Made by a program: the position numbers and the translations under genes. Positions 10,111 to 22,867 of a stretch of DNA of 60,585 nt are shown here, piece after piece. The notes under the pieces are model-generated. The model did not search any database, had not been told where the DNA came from, and saw nothing but the letters and a program-made list of their open reading frames with translations. Origin of the DNA: Symsagittifera roscoffensis. Its lineage: Eukaryota; Xenacoelomorpha; Acoela; Convolutidae. Numbering within the stretch: position 1 is the first letter of the stretch; each line of letters begins with the position of its first letter. The stretch lies in the NCBI RefSeq assembly GCF_963678635.1, contig NW_026970927.1, positions 1-60,585 of the forward strand. The letters are read 5' to 3'.

Positions 10111-11652
10111 TCTAGGGTCGATGCTTGCTGATACTTTTTGGATACTATAGTCCGTTTTAGGCTATACTTTTTTTTATCAATATTGCTCATGAATTTGGGC
10201 TTCAGTCTTTGTTTTGGGAACTGAAGGCCCTCTTGAACTTGTTCCCTAGTTACTACCGCTTGAGCTAAGTTGGTTGTTCGTTGTCTGAAAAGCCTTCATC
10301 CTGCTTTGCGGGTGTTATGGAGGCTAAAGGAATATGTGATAGTTAAGAGGTGGTAATCGTTCAAGAATTTTAAATCAACCGGCTAGGAAGGCTTTCGACT
10401 TTGCAGTTTTTGAGTCAAAATGAGTTCAGCAGTCAACAGGAAAATAGTTGTTTTTACCAGTTTCAAGTTTGTTTATATGACAGTGCAGGGCCACGAAGGT
10501 TGTGTAATGTTAGAGGTCGTCATTTGTAGCCTCCTGTTTAAAGCGTCAAGATTGAATTAAAAAATGTGAATTATTGTTTTTAAGAGTAATGAAGTAGTGA
10601 AGACTATTTTATAGGTCTTTCTGATTTTTTTTTCAGAAAAAAGTCTTAAAACAATGATGTACCTATGTGTAATGCACTTTTTGAGTTAAATTGAATTTCG
10701 TCTGCTGAAAGTGACGTATATAACACTCTCCAAATAAAAACGTGGAAATGGTGTGGAAAAACGTGAACAATTTCTAGTTTCAAAAGTGGAGTTTAATTTT
10801 TATTCCACCTATTAATCCAGTTTTCTCTAGTTGGGTTCAGTTTATCAACGAAGCGCCGATAGTATTTAGAACTTCAAAGAGCTTAAAGGGCATCTATTTT
10901 TTTTCTCTGAAGTTCGATAGTTGAGATTTTTTTCAACAAAGCCTGTGTTTTTTTTAATGTTTACCTGCGTTCATTACTCTTTTCCTATCTTCGATTGGCT
11001 ATGTTAAAATTGTTTGCATCTATTTTTCCCCGAGAAAAACATTACATCTTCAATAGAAGCAATTTTAACTGACATGTTTATTTGTTAGAAACTATCTTCA
11101 AATATTGAAGACTTTCGCAATTTCACATTACTTCTACCAAAGTCTTTCTTCTTATTTTTTAAAGACCTTTGAACTGTTTTTTGATTTTGTTAAAAGTGTT
11201 TTTTCCCCCTATTTTCAATTCAAAAGAAATCTCTTTAAAACGTTTATTTGTTTTGTTCAAAAGAGCTTTCAATTGTTTTCTTGATGAACTTTTTGCTAGA
11301 AAAAAGCTGCATTGCTTTTTATTTTTCAACCCTTCAAAAAACTTTCGATTCGTCTGTTTCTCCTTGCCAAAAAAGTCAAAAAGGCCTTTCACAAAATTTG
11401 TGTTTTTTATAGAAGAACCCCACTAAGATTTCAAATTGAAATAAAGCGTTTCCGCATCAATTTGGTTATTTTCTTTGTTTCTTCAAGTTTTTTGGTGAGA
11501 GCAAAATCATATTCACTGATAAAGTTTATTTCATGTTTTTCTTGCATATAGTTTACTGACTTGCGATTATCATTTAGAATGCAGAAAATTCTGCACTATA
11601 TCGCTTAGTTTTCAATAATTAATTATATCTTGTAAAATGTTTTTATTTTTAG
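10111..11652. other. Non-coding interval, probably FANCL intron
   Basis: Lies immediately 5' of a FANCL internal exon and ends in an acceptor TTTTATTTTTAG, so at least its right part is intron. The frames at 11169-11551 are A/T-biased and unlike any FANCL segment. I could not find the N-terminal FANCL exons here; they may lie further left, even beyond the satellite and retrotransposon. A 14-bp direct repeat (CGATGCTTGCTGAT) occurs near 10089 and 10119. Confidence 0.4.
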
Positions 11653-13799
11653 TCATCACGTGTGTGCTACAACAACAGGATTAGAATTGCCCAAGCCATT
11701 CTCAGCGTCTGGTTGCAGAAGTTTGCAACAAGTGAAAGATATTTTTGCTGTTCACGCGAGATCCTATGTAGAAATGTGGACAGCGTTCAATGGTAAGACA
11801 TTTAATTGTTTTGCTAGAAAAACGAATCTTTTTTGTTACAGCCCACTCCCGAATGCTAAAAGAAAAAGATGGTTTGAGAAAGTCGTCGTAAATTTCGTTC
11901 TTTAAAATTTATTTTTTCGGTTAGATCTTTGGATATTTTTAATTTCACTTCAACTGAGGGTAAATTACGCTCTCCGGTAACAAAAATGAAAATAGTACAG
12001 AAGCTGGAGTTTGTTTTTGAGTTTAAATTTTCTATTTCCTGCGAAATAAAATTATTATTTTTTGATCCTTTCTCTTATAGGGCTGTTTTTTTAAAATAAA
12101 CGCCAATTCTAGATTTTTTAAGGGTATTTCGTTGGTTTTATTTTAAAAGAAGAATTGAAAATGAATTTTTTTTGCTTTTATTCAATTCATTAACGGGTTT
12201 TCAGCCACAAATAAATTAGTTAAGTGTAAAAGAACGAAGTGATTGTTCCTTATATGATTATTTGTCGTTATGATTATTTTATCAGGAAAAAGTTGTAAAG
12301 TTTGTTCACAATCATTTTTTTTTTCAGTTTCAGTTAAATGCCTTCGTTTAAAGAAAGCAAATTGCACTATCGAATTGCAAAATTGGGTGATATATTACAA
12401 TAGGTGACAGCTTCAAATCAAATAAGGTCACGAGAAACGTGAATGATTTTTAGTTAAAAAAATGGCCATTGGAGTAAAAAAAGGAGCTTTTGATCCAGTT
12501 TTTTTTAAATGGGATAACGGAGGAAAAGTGCCTATTAAATTCAATTCTTGAAATTCAAATGACTTCATTGTTTTATTTCGAAATTCATAATTTTATATCA
12601 ACTTTTTTACGGTTTTCTTGGGTTCTTTAGCATCTTTTGTAACCAACTGTTAGCGTTCATTTTCTCGACATAATCAGCCAAATTTTGCGTCCAAATGATA
12701 TCCGTTTTTGTCGTGTTTCGTTTTGGTTCATGTCACTGATTTGAACTTTCTCCAGCCATCGAAACCTGATGTGAAGTTTTGAAAAAGGCTGGATTCAGTA
12801 AAATTTTCCCTTTTCATTAATACTTTATAGGTATTCAGGGGCTGATTTGTATCGACCCTCTCGCCAACCAAAAGGTCCCTCGTTGATATTATTTTACGAC
12901 CTCTGTTGTCATTCGACCGATTCTAAAATTTTTTAATGGCGCTTTCGGTGCAAATTGATACTAATTTTGAGGCGGTCAAAGATTTCCGAAGTGCCCAAAA
13001 ACTAGGAAACAATTTTAAAATTGTCAATTTATTTGATTTAGAGGATTAAGTTCAAATTGATAGTTGCTTTGGCCTCGTACTTGAGACTGAACTGATTTGA
13101 AACCCTTTAGATTTTTTACTTTCCTTTTAGACATGATAGCTGTTTTTCTATTTAGAAGTGGATTCGGAGCTTTTTGTTCTCGAACCGCAAACTCCTCAAG
13201 CCCATCACAACTTTCGAAAACTCCTGCTGCGGAACCGAGTCTGCATAACTGTTAACTACGATACCGAAGAGCCAATGAACCTGCCTTTAGTTACCCTTTC
13301 GGGATTTGAAAAACACACCTTAACCTTGAAAGAAATCCTGAACAAAAATTGGGAAAATTGGGACCGAAATTCTAGCATAACTCAAAATTTGACAAATATT
13401 TTGGAGATTGAAGAATCAATGTTTATAAAAAGGGCTGATGGAAAAAATGAAGTTAGTTTGAATCATTCAAGTTTTACGCAACTTTTTGACGACGATAATG
13501 ATGAAAATAGAGCAGAAGAAAATAGCGATGACATAATTGGCAATTCGAAATGCCAAATTTGCCTTTCGCTTTATTTCAAAACAGACTGCCAAGAAAACGA
13601 CAGCAGTTCTGATAATGAAGATTCAATTTACGAATTTACAATTCCAGAAGTTTTCTGTCAAAATGTGTCCTGCTTGAAGCAGTTTCATACTGCGTGTATT
13701 AGTAAATGGTTCAAAGCCTGCCCTGGTGTAACGAGAGTGTTTCAAACTATGATTGGTCCTTGCCCGGCTTGTAAAGCTAAGATCTCAGTTGACTTGTAG
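11653..13799 (+). CDS. FANCL: FANCL, Fanconi anaemia E3 ubiquitin ligase, last two exons (partial)
   Basis: Exon 11653-11792 follows acceptor TTTTTAG and ends at donor ATG|GTAAGA; exon 13156-13799 follows acceptor TATTTAG and ends in TAG. Both junctions are phase 1 and join cleanly across a 1363-bp intron. The first exon (about 46 residues) matches the central DRWD part of FANCL; the second continues it (SELFVLEPQTPQ, then LTNILEIEES) and finishes with the C-terminal RING: CQIC, then FCQNVSCLKQFHTACISKWF, then CPAC. FANCL is the catalytic subunit of the Fanconi core complex that monoubiquitinates FANCD2/FANCI during interstrand-crosslink repair. Oddities: a very acidic linker (FDDDNDENRAEENSDD) before the RING and an extra acidic loop between the first and second RING cysteine pairs, making the RING longer than in vertebrates. 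The N-terminal exons are not identified. Confidence 0.9.
12836..13020 (+). mobile_element. Decayed hAT-type MITE in FANCL intron (family A)
   Basis: Starts CAGGGGCTGATTT, close to the family terminus, and follows the family order: a 'cgaccctctcgccaacc' block, then 'tcgaccgattctaaaatttttt', then 'gcccaaaaacta'. The right terminus is not recognisable. An old copy, useful for dating the family relative to the younger copies at 38.4 and 40.6 kb. Confidence 0.45.
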
Positions 13800-14042
13800 T
13801 TGATTTTTGCTGTCATTGAAGAGATTGTCGTTTGAATGTTATGAAAATATGGCTTTGTTTTTCTTTTCTTTTTAATGATTGTTCCTTATATTAGCACTAC
13901 TACTGGCAGCACATAATTAATATCATAGTGTAAACGATGTGTTGGTTTCTTTGATGTTTGCCCAATGAAGCCTTGTTAAGAAAAAAAACAGGACGAGTTT
14001 TTGCGACATCAAGTTTTGAAGATTTCGAGAAGCTGAAAATAG

Positions 14043-14073
14043 CCAATCAGCTTTTGGTTTTGGGTCTATAAAG
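14043..14073 (+). promoter_or_regulatory. Candidate MTFMT promoter: CCAAT box and TATA-like box
   Basis: CCAAT at 14043-14047 and TATAAAG at 14067-14073 lie in the roughly 365 bp between the FANCL stop and the preferred MTFMT start. A start site about 28 bp after the TATA element would fall near 14100, leaving a 5' UTR of roughly 65 nt to the ATG at 14165. Short motifs like these can occur by chance in AT-rich DNA. Confidence 0.35.
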
Positions 14074-14164
14074 TAACCGCGATGTTAAGCTGGACTCATC
14101 GAGATGAAACCGAAATATGTTTCTTTTAGATTTGTTATTGCATTTTTCATTTTATCTACATGAT

Positions 14165-16739
14165 ATGCTGAAACAGCTTTTGAAGCGCGAAGTTCTACTA
14201 CTAAAGCCTGTTAAAAAGAACATCTTGTCCAACGTCAAATGTTCACAGTTATCTAATGGCGAATTTCGGATTCTGTTCATTGGCTCTGATTCACTCGTGT
14301 CTTTGCCAGTTTTGAAATTTCTTCACGAAGAGTACCGTAAAATTACCAAAACGCACAGCAGTATATCTCTAAATGTGTTAACAAGAGTTCTGGAAAAGAA
14401 TTTGAATCCAGTTGCAGAATATTGTCTGGATAATGGACTGGAGATTCGAAATTGGGACCACTTGGAGGAAAGTGATGGTTTTGCGTCTTTGAAGTGCGAT
14501 GTTGGCGTTCTGTCGTCATTTGGAAAACTGGTTCCGGGCGAGCTGATTGATGCTTCAAAGGTAAGAATTGTCCTGCCTTCGAGTACGAAATATTTATTAA
14601 ATAACTATGATGAGAAGTATAATAATAATATTTTTATTTACAAGCCAGAAAAGTATAACCAAAGATAATATAAATTTAGAACGTTTACAAATCAGATAGA
14701 TTGCTAGAATAGCAAGAAGGCATCAGACTGTCGGGAGGCATGGCATCTACAAGTTCATTGGTTTATATGTTTTTGAAGAGTGCATTCCTCGACATCGGCA
14801 AATTTTCGTGCGTTTTTGTTCCGACCACTTCAAGAAGTTTTTTCACTCAATCTTAATTACCTCATGAAAGTCCGTGGGTTTATCTTAACAAAGCTCTTTC
14901 AAAAATGATTGTTTCCAAATTGTCTTTCCGAATTTTTTCGTTTTTCAGACTGCAAATGGAACCAAATACGAATTTTCAATCTAATTCCTCCGTTTTGTTT
15001 TCAAAATTTTAGCTATTTCTTCAAATTTTATGGCTCATTAACTAATTTTGAAAGTCATGCAAATTTCTGTAAAAAAAAAAAACGTTCGGCTGGCGTATAT
15101 ACTCTGCACATTTTTGGCTGGTTCATGTTTCGGCTTAATTATTCGTACTCAGTGAGGTTCGAAGACGGATCTATCGACTGAAAGGTAGAGACATTAGCAA
15201 TTTTCCCATCGCTGAAAAGACTGGAACTTGAAAGCTCATTAAAATAGTGAAAGATATTAAGAAAACCATGATGATTATAGAGCAATAAAACTTTGTTATT
15301 TTGGTTGCAAATAACTCAGAAATTGAAGTAAAAAGATAAACAAGAAATACGGTTCGAAAAGACAGGAGTTTGAAAGGTGACAACTTGTTTGTTTGTCAGT
15401 TTAGTTTGGCATAGTGAACATCCACCCGAGTCTCCTTCCGAGATGGAGAGGCAGCAGTCCCCTTCCGAGGACTATTCTGGCAGACGACACACACACAGGC
15501 GTCTCACTCATGTTACTATCGGTCAGAGAACTTAATGCTCAATTATGCTTTGATCAAGAGTTCATGAAGGTAGTTCAGACTCGTATTTTTTTCTCGTGCT
15601 TTTTTTTCGGAAAAAGTATCAAAATGCTCTAAATTTTTACAGCTGTGCATTCATGCAAATTAATGCGTTTATGAATGCCATTGTGTGCTCTTTCTGAGTT
15701 CTATTCAAGTCCCTAAAACTCCAGTTTTACCAAATTGAGTTAGTTTTATCAAAAAAAAAGTTCTTGTGATTCAAAGAGCAAAGAACCATATATTTTTTCT
15801 TTGTAATTCGAAAAATGAAGTTTTTTTCAAAAGTTAGGTCTGATTATTATGTTTGTTTGCGTTCATTGACTCTTTTCAATTGTCTATTGACTATGTTTAA
15901 TTGTTTAAGAGATAATAGTAAGACCACGTTCGTTTTTATATTTAGCAAACAATCTTAAAACGACAATTTCAGATTAAAAAAAAACATTAAAAGTATGATT
16001 TTTAATACTGCTTGAGGCCTGTGGTTAGATTACCGTAGAGGCATTTGTTTTTCAAAAACTGAGTAACGATTTAATTCTTTTTTGTTGCTTGTGCTGGCGA
16101 AGTGCAGTTTCGCCTCTGATGAAACAAGGCTCAATTTTGAACTAGTATTTTCTGTTATAGCCTCACAAATTCGACTCCGGGAAAATTATTTCCCAGACCA
16201 CATTCGAAGTACCCCATGACGCTTTCACCGAAGATCTAGCCAAATTAGCGCTTCAAAACGGAATCGAGTTATTGACTAATTGCTTAGAAAATGTTGAAAA
16301 TTCAGTTAAGAAAGCAGAGCAGCAAACAAAGAAAGGAGTGACTTACGCGTTCAAGCTTAAAACTTCGGATTCGGAAATTGATTGGCACAAATACACAGTC
16401 GCGGACGTTTGGAGATTATACCGAGCTTTGTCGTTTAAATTTCCAATGAGAACTGAATTCAACGGGAAAATTGTGAAACTAACTGAAATGATTGAACCAA
16501 AATATACTTCAAATAGTTTCATTCCTAATGACTTTTTAAGTGACCATATTAAACCTGGTACGGCTTGTTTTTCGCCTTTGATCGAAGCTATTTGTATAAA
16601 ATGTGTTGATGGTTTTGTGGGGTTCAAAAAAGTTCATATTGCAGGAAGGAAAAGTTTAGATGCTCTTCAATTTGCAAATGGTTATTTTAATCTGAGAGAT
16701 AGTTCTGTACGTTTTGGAGCTAAACGAGGAAAAAAGTGA
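14165..16739 (+). CDS. MTFMT: Mitochondrial methionyl-tRNA formyltransferase, three exons
   Basis: Exons 14165-14560, 15405-15521 and 16161-16739, all phase 0, give 363 residues (human is 389). Exon 1 carries the N-terminal formyltransferase fold ([36 protein letters not shown]). Exon 2 carries [12 protein letters not shown], the folate/formyl-transfer signature with catalytic Asn and His. Exon 3 supplies the catalytic Asp (KFDSGKI) and the C-terminal tRNA-binding domain. The enzyme formylates Met-tRNA for mitochondrial initiation. I ended exon 2 at TCG|GTCAGA, a weak donor, because that joins MLLS to PHKFDSG with no length change against relatives; AAG|GTAGTT 57 bp downstream would insert 19 residues. 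An in-frame ATG at 14117 is possible, but the 14165 start gives a basic, amphipathic, mitochondrial-presequence-like N-terminus ([19 protein letters not shown]). Confidence 0.9.
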
Positions 16740-19700
16740 TTGTTTTTCAGAAGAATAATTCAAATATTTATCTGTCAGTTTTTCCGTAATTCAAAATGAT
16801 CGGAAATGATAAAATTTTTCGCCCGACAATTCAGAGTGAATGTTTTCAGGTGTATTTCAGTTTATTTTCATTGAGCATTTTCTTTTTCACCCGAAATCAG
16901 GATACAAATAAGCGTTAGATGGATTCGAGTGGTATATCATATTAAAGCCCTTTCAAGCGTGATTTGATTGTTTTGTAAACAGTTCCAAAACTTTAGTAGA
17001 GACGAGAAAAACCGCTTAGAAAATGTAGTAAAGACTCTTATGCGTTACAACTATAAAAATGCATTACAATTTATCGATTAGAGAAAAGAAGGAATTTTTT
17101 CCAAAAAAAATAAAATTGAAAAAAATATATATCTACAAAACTTTCATATCTTTTTTGGATGGCATTCATGAAAAGCTTAAACAAACATTAAAAATCAATG
17201 AACGAGGTGCAACTAAGATGAGAAATTAGGTCAACCCGCGTTAAACCAATAACAATACCCTAGTTATAGAAAAAGCTAAAAAAATATATTTAACACAAAC
17301 AAACAAGAGAGAAACGCGTTTTAGCAAACAAGCGAGAAATGGGCAAAAAGTAGCTCTAAAAAGCTCAAATTCAAATACGTGATACTAATAAAAATTTTGC
17401 TAAAAGCCGGAATCGAACCCCCAAATTACAGATTGAAAGTCACAGGTCCCGGCATCTGAGCCTTGGTCGCTTGACAATAGTTAAACTCTAAAGCTTTGAG
17501 ATATTTGTTGGATAAACTTTTGAAAACAAGTGTGATGCAAAAAGTATGCCTTAATTTTCAAAAAGTGTCAAAAACTAAAATTTGATGCTAACATTAGTAG
17601 CTGAACTCCAATGAAAAAAAGATGTTGAACAAGCTTTTGTAGGGGAGATTACAACCCCGTTTGCTTAATTTCTGTAAGATAACAACTCCGTTTGCTTAAC
17701 TCTTTGCCAAAATTGATCATTTAGAAAACGCAGGTGGTTTTCTTACAGTTTGTTCATTCTATTGAACATTTTATACGAGATGTGGCTTACATTTCCTGCA
17801 TCCTACGATACAATTAAACACTGAGAAAATAAAGTTTTTTTTCAAAAATTGGTCGACATTTTAAAATATCACCATTTAATTTCTATTTTCAACATAAACT
17901 TTCGGCAGAAATTAAAGCAAAGCCGCTTAGTGAACAATTTTTACTCGATTTTTTACTCAATTTTTAGAGTCAACTTTTTACTCGATTGAACACATTATAC
18001 AGTAAAAATGACATTTCATGGCTATCAAGCGAAAATAAATGTATTGTTATACGAAATTGAGATTATACCTCTTTAAACTTAGGCTCCTTGGGCTACATAA
18101 AAAGATCATTATGATTTTAACTCCAGCAGTTGAGCTCAAAGTTTCGGTGCCCTTTTCAATTAAATAAAAAAGACGAAAAACTGCAGTTTGTACTGGAGTT
18201 TTTACTGCTTGAGCGTGGAAAGTTCACGAACTTCAAAATACAAATGTTTTCTTTTGTGTTCTTGGTTGTGTCAATTGAAGGTAATACTAATCTTTCTAAT
18301 TTTATTTTTCTCCCTGTCGGGTCTGTACACTACTTCAAATGAACTCATGAGAAATTAAACATCCTACTTACAAAAAAGTTCCAACAGCAAGTAATAGTCG
18401 CTTATTTTTGCTAAACAATTCTTACGAAATATAGCCTGCGTCAATCTATCTATATTATCTCTGTTTGAAACATTAAGATTCGTGTTTTTTTGTTATTTTT
18501 GTAATTGTGGGTTCATAAAAATTTGGTTGGGCCAAAGAAAGCATGAAAGTAAATGGAAATCAAGTGTTTTGCTGTTTCTTTTTTGATCGATGCAAACTTT
18601 ATTGTACGTTTATTCGCTAAAAATGAATCTTCTTTTATGCTTGTAAAACTTGAAATGATGCATGACCTATTAGTGGGCATGGTTCAAAATCCCACTTCAG
18701 AATTAAAACAGAAATTAAAATGTGCTTTTGAAGCAACATAATAACCATATCTTACTCTGAGCCAATTGTATCTTTAAAACATAAAAATCTACGTTCCTTC
18801 CTACAGCAAGCGTACTCATTCGAAAATATAAAGTTAAAAGCTAATGATTGTCAAGAGATGGGATATGTGATTCCTTAAAAAGATGAGGTTGGAGTATCGT
18901 GTTCAGTAATTGAAAAGTTTTCAGGAAGAGTTTAAAATTGTGATAGCAGAGAATTCAGTGATGAATACGTGTGTGGTAGGTTTTTGATGTTTGAATTTAT
19001 TTTAAATTTATATAATTATTATATAATTTAATTAATTTTTTGATATTAAAATTTTTACTTGATTTCGGAAAAAAAATCTTTAATTTTTCAAAATTTATCT
19101 ATTTAAAAAAAAATTTTTTTGTGCACAATCAGTCAAGAAAGCGCTTAAAGGAGCTCTTAAAACTAAATAACCAATTTTAATGTATCCAACATTACTAGGT
19201 TACCTTACTCGCACGAAATTGAACTACAGCTCAAAAGTTTCGAGCTGGTTTTCTCGACATAAACTGTTTTTTAAAAAGTTTTAATTCTTTTTGAATCGCT
19301 GCTGCAAGGGTTTTAAAATGATATACTACTCGTTTTGTTCAATTGATTTTTGTGGTTCCTGATTTTGCGTAGGAAAGCAGAAAAATTTTTAACACCTGCA
19401 TAAGAATTTGCACCTCATTTTCAACTGTCGGAATAATGATCCATTGTTTGAGAAGACTAAATTTATGCGTAGAACCTTGACTATATGGTTAAGTATTTGG
19501 CTATATAGTTTTTCAGCGGTTGAACCTGAATTGATGACGGAATTTTGTCAGCTTATCTGTGCCTTAAACGGCCGCACAAATGTTCCGACTAAATCAGTAA
19601 CGATGGTGGTTAGAAATTTTTAAGGCAGCTTAATTTTTGCGTTGCAGCTTAAGCAAAGATATGATAGGTTCTAAGTAGAGCGACCTGCATACGCAATTCG

Positions 19701-20732
19701 AGGTTTTGTTTTGTTGGCTGAGCTTGCGTGGAAAAAACAGCTCAACTATAAAATGATAAAAATGAGGGAAACTGATTGCAATCCATTAAACTCAAAAAGC
19801 ATGTATCAAATGCAAATAAATATTATTACGAATTAGTTAATGTTCTTGTTTCACTTACTCGATGAAACAGAAAACTTTATTACGGCGTATAGTGTCTTGG
19901 GAGTTTTCTCAGATGAAATTCAGATGAGAAGGATCCTCAAATGTGAAAGGATATCTTACAGATTTTTTTTGATCATCACATTTTTAGGAGAATCCAATAA
20001 AGACACTTATGATATAGATTTGAGAACTTGATAAAACGTTGAGCTTGAGTTATGGGTAGTAAAAATGATAAAAAAACCACTAACATATAAGTATATAAAA
20101 ACAACCCTGGTGGTATAAATTATTGCTTTAATCAAAAATATGGAAACGAGGAATCAAGAAAATTGGTTTCGTGCTGTTCAAAAATACTCTTAGAATAGAA
20201 GGTTCACGATTGTCACAATTGATTATTATCAACTTTTCTCATCCAAAAGCGACTTATAAGGGGTTAAACGGCAAAAGATTTTTAGAACTTTCAAAACTTT
20301 GAGTCATCATGCTAAAACTTTGAATCCAAAAACATCCTAGAAAACACTCTGCTAGGATAATATTTTGACTTGAAAATTGCATTTTTGAAAGCAAAAGATT
20401 CGTCAAAAAAAAACTTCAAGTTTAAAAAAATGTTGGCTGAACAGTTTGAATTAATTTAAATACAATTTTTAGCTACTTATTTTTCTTTCGAACAAAACAT
20501 CTTATTCATGAGTAAAATATTTACAAATTTGTCTTTTTTTGTTTTTTTTCCTTAAAACTGTTGTTTTTATTGTCTTTTGGCCAAATTAGCCAAATATTTT
20601 TCAAATTTTTGGTTCTTGTCCTGAATGTTTCAATTTTTTTCTCAACTGATTTGCAGACAAGAAGTGTCCTATAGCTATTTGAATAATTGATGCTGTTGAA
20701 TATATGCATAAATTAAAAGCGTGTCGACTTCA
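16740..20732. other. Gene-poor interval downstream of MTFMT
   Basis: AT-rich sequence with only short, non-conserved frames (for example 18130-18342, 18553-18741, 19408-19623, 19840-20031). None has a recognisable motif or paired splice signals. A tRNA-like piece lies at 17395-17475. Confidence 0.4.
17395..17475 (-). repeat. tRNA-derived sequence (SINE head or tRNA-Glu pseudogene)
   Basis: On the minus strand an A-box-like GGCTCAGATGCCGGG is followed about 40 nt later by a perfect B box, GGGTTCGATTCC, with a CTTTCAA loop between them that would present anticodon TTC. The anticodon stem has several mismatches and the acceptor ends do not pair, so it is not a functional tRNA. Confidence 0.45.
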
Positions 20733-21006
20733 ATCCCAGGTTGAGCTGCTCGACTTAATTTTCGACTTTGAAAGTCTAGCAAGTGCTATTTTACGACTGA
20801 ACTTCCGCGGTGAAGTAGCAATTTTAGGTCAAGCGCAAAGTCGAAACATACCCAGTTTTGGTCGAGAAAGTAGAAACATATATATGCGGGGTCGAACAAA
20901 TTAATTTTTAAAAAATGTCGGTACCGAAGTTTTGTCGAAAGGGCTGAAACATACCGTTTTTTGGTCGAGAAATTTGAAACATAAATCGAGCAACTCGGCC
21001 CGGGAT
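20733..21006. mobile_element. Putative MITE with ATCCC(A/G)GG...GCTCGA inverted ends
   Basis: The left end ATCCCAGGTTGAGCTGCTCG and the inverted right end ATCCCGGGCCGAGTTGCTCG match at most positions. Inside, the module 'gaaacata(cc)...ttttggtcgagaaa' occurs twice (about 20843-20882 and 20947-20983). No clear target duplication. The terminus resembles the CCCGGGTTGA ends of the family D elements at 35.4, 48.6 and 57.3 kb. Confidence 0.45.
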
Positions 21007-22867
21007 GTATGAACAGGAGATATTTTTATAAAAACCTTTGGGTAATTTGCGAATCCAAGACTTACATATAGAAGCCTTCATAATTAGCTGGCTCCTCAAT
21101 TTTGAAAAGGCGATCAAGTTTTAAAAACGTGACGCCTTAGCACAAATGATGAGACGCCCTCAAAAACATCCAACAAAATTATAGAAGGGGTTCAATATGT
21201 TTCCCCAAATTGATATTTTTTTTGCTCCGATTTTCGAAGAAAGTGAAGAATATGTATCCTCGAGGTAATTCAATTTTATTCAGGAAAATTTAAGAAAATT
21301 TCACTGCGTATGAGCGTCACTCTGAAAATCTTCCGGTTGCCAAGCGAGTATGCTTGCAGTACACTAAAGTGCGGTTTGGCTGCTGGAATAATGCTTCAGT
21401 AATAATCGTACCAAATTGCATAGAGGCAAACTAATTGGTGTGATTAATTCCATAAACGACTTAAATATTAACACTTTGGAACACTAAAGTTCTTAGTTTG
21501 TCAACATTTCATTTACCAAAAACTAAACGAGACTAATTATGGGCAGTCGGAACATTCAGGGCTTTGCCCTGATATGAGCAATCTTGCAATATTATGTGCA
21601 AGCCATAATAGTACTCTCTCAGCTCATTAGCGACTTTTCCGCCTTTTTAGTTTTCGAGATTATTTTGTCGACTGGTAATCCATCTTTTGTGAACGGCTTC
21701 ATTACTTAAATGCAATCGCAAAAATATTTGGGTTGAAGCAATTTTCCGTTTCTATGCTTTTAAGATGCAAATATATGGAAATAGATAAAGGGAAGTGCGT
21801 TTAGACGCGATCGTCTTGTTTTTTAAGAAAAACGTGTAATTTGGAAATTAGCGAATCCTTGTACCGTAACTAACAAATTTGATTTTTTCCCAATTTTCTA
21901 CGAGAATGGATTATTATTCGACTTTTGTGTCGACTTATAAACAATTCTTTGAGATCTTTGGACGTCTTGATTTCGAACTGAAAAAAAAAACTTTTCAACT
22001 GTGAATGTTTTCTGTGCAATTTACTGTTTGAAAATTGCCGTTTTTAATCAATTTTAGATAAATAACTTGCGATGAAGAAATGTGACACGAAAACTATAAC
22101 AAATTCAAAAGAAGCATTTTGTTTAGACTAACTGAGACACTACTTCTTGCGAAAAATGTTTTTGTTGTAATTTACATAGCGTGTGGGCCTGTGGGGATAT
22201 TGTCAAAAAACGAACACAAGAATTCAAAAATCCTGTAGTGTTTTTGAATATTTCATCAATTTAAAAATAGATATATTTCTTAGAAAATAGAGGACATTTG
22301 AAAACTTTGAGCAGCCCTGTTTTGAGCAGCCGGGTGAATTAAAGTTTAGATTATTTGGTATAGTTTATCATAGAAATTGGTTAAGATTTTGTTTGGCTGA
22401 ATCTTAAAACGCGATATCTGACCATGACTGTTTAGCCGGATTGGTTGTTGTTTTTTGTTTCTGTCTCTGTGTATTTTTTTATCCTGAAACGATACAAAAG
22501 CCACTGCCTCACACATTTCCTTCATGCTTTGCACCTGTCTAAATAAGCATTAATTCAGATTTTATTGAATCGATTATGCCAAGCTTGCTCTAATGGGATT
22601 ATTTCGGTTTCTTTAGTCTTGAAAAGGAAAAATATTATCTTGTGAATTATTCAACTTGAAACTGAGTGCAAGTGAGCATGGTCAACGTGTGTTCGCTCTA
22701 AACCAAAAATGGTAAGTGTATCAGTTTTCTGAATTTCTGTTTTCACATGAAAATTAATTATTTGAAAAACTTATTGTCATGCGAGAGATTTAGCTTTGAA
22801 CCTCGGGTAGTCCTGATGGCAAGCTTTTGAGCAGGAATTCATCATCCTGTTGTTTAAACTTGCCCTT
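21007..22867. other. Non-coding interval with one repeat end
   Basis: Apart from the family B 3'-end fragment at 21541-21587 I see no gene or structured repeat. The frame at 22346-22534 has no family resemblance. Confidence 0.35.
21541..21587 (+). repeat. Family B 3'-terminal fragment with hairpin
   Basis: Matches the ends at 33794-33839 and 35067-35112: CAGTCGGAACATTCAGGGC, a short loop, then GCCCTGATA. CAGGGC/GCCCTG forms a perfect hairpin. Only the end is present; no upstream part of the family is seen. Confidence 0.55.

Noticed and set aside
11169-11551. Overlapping frames on both strands before the FANCL exon
   Set aside because: Phe/Lys-rich products of a T-rich and A-rich stretch, with no splice support or similarity to FANCL.
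17395-17475. Functional tRNA-Glu gene
   Set aside because: Good B box, but the anticodon stem and acceptor stem do not pair.
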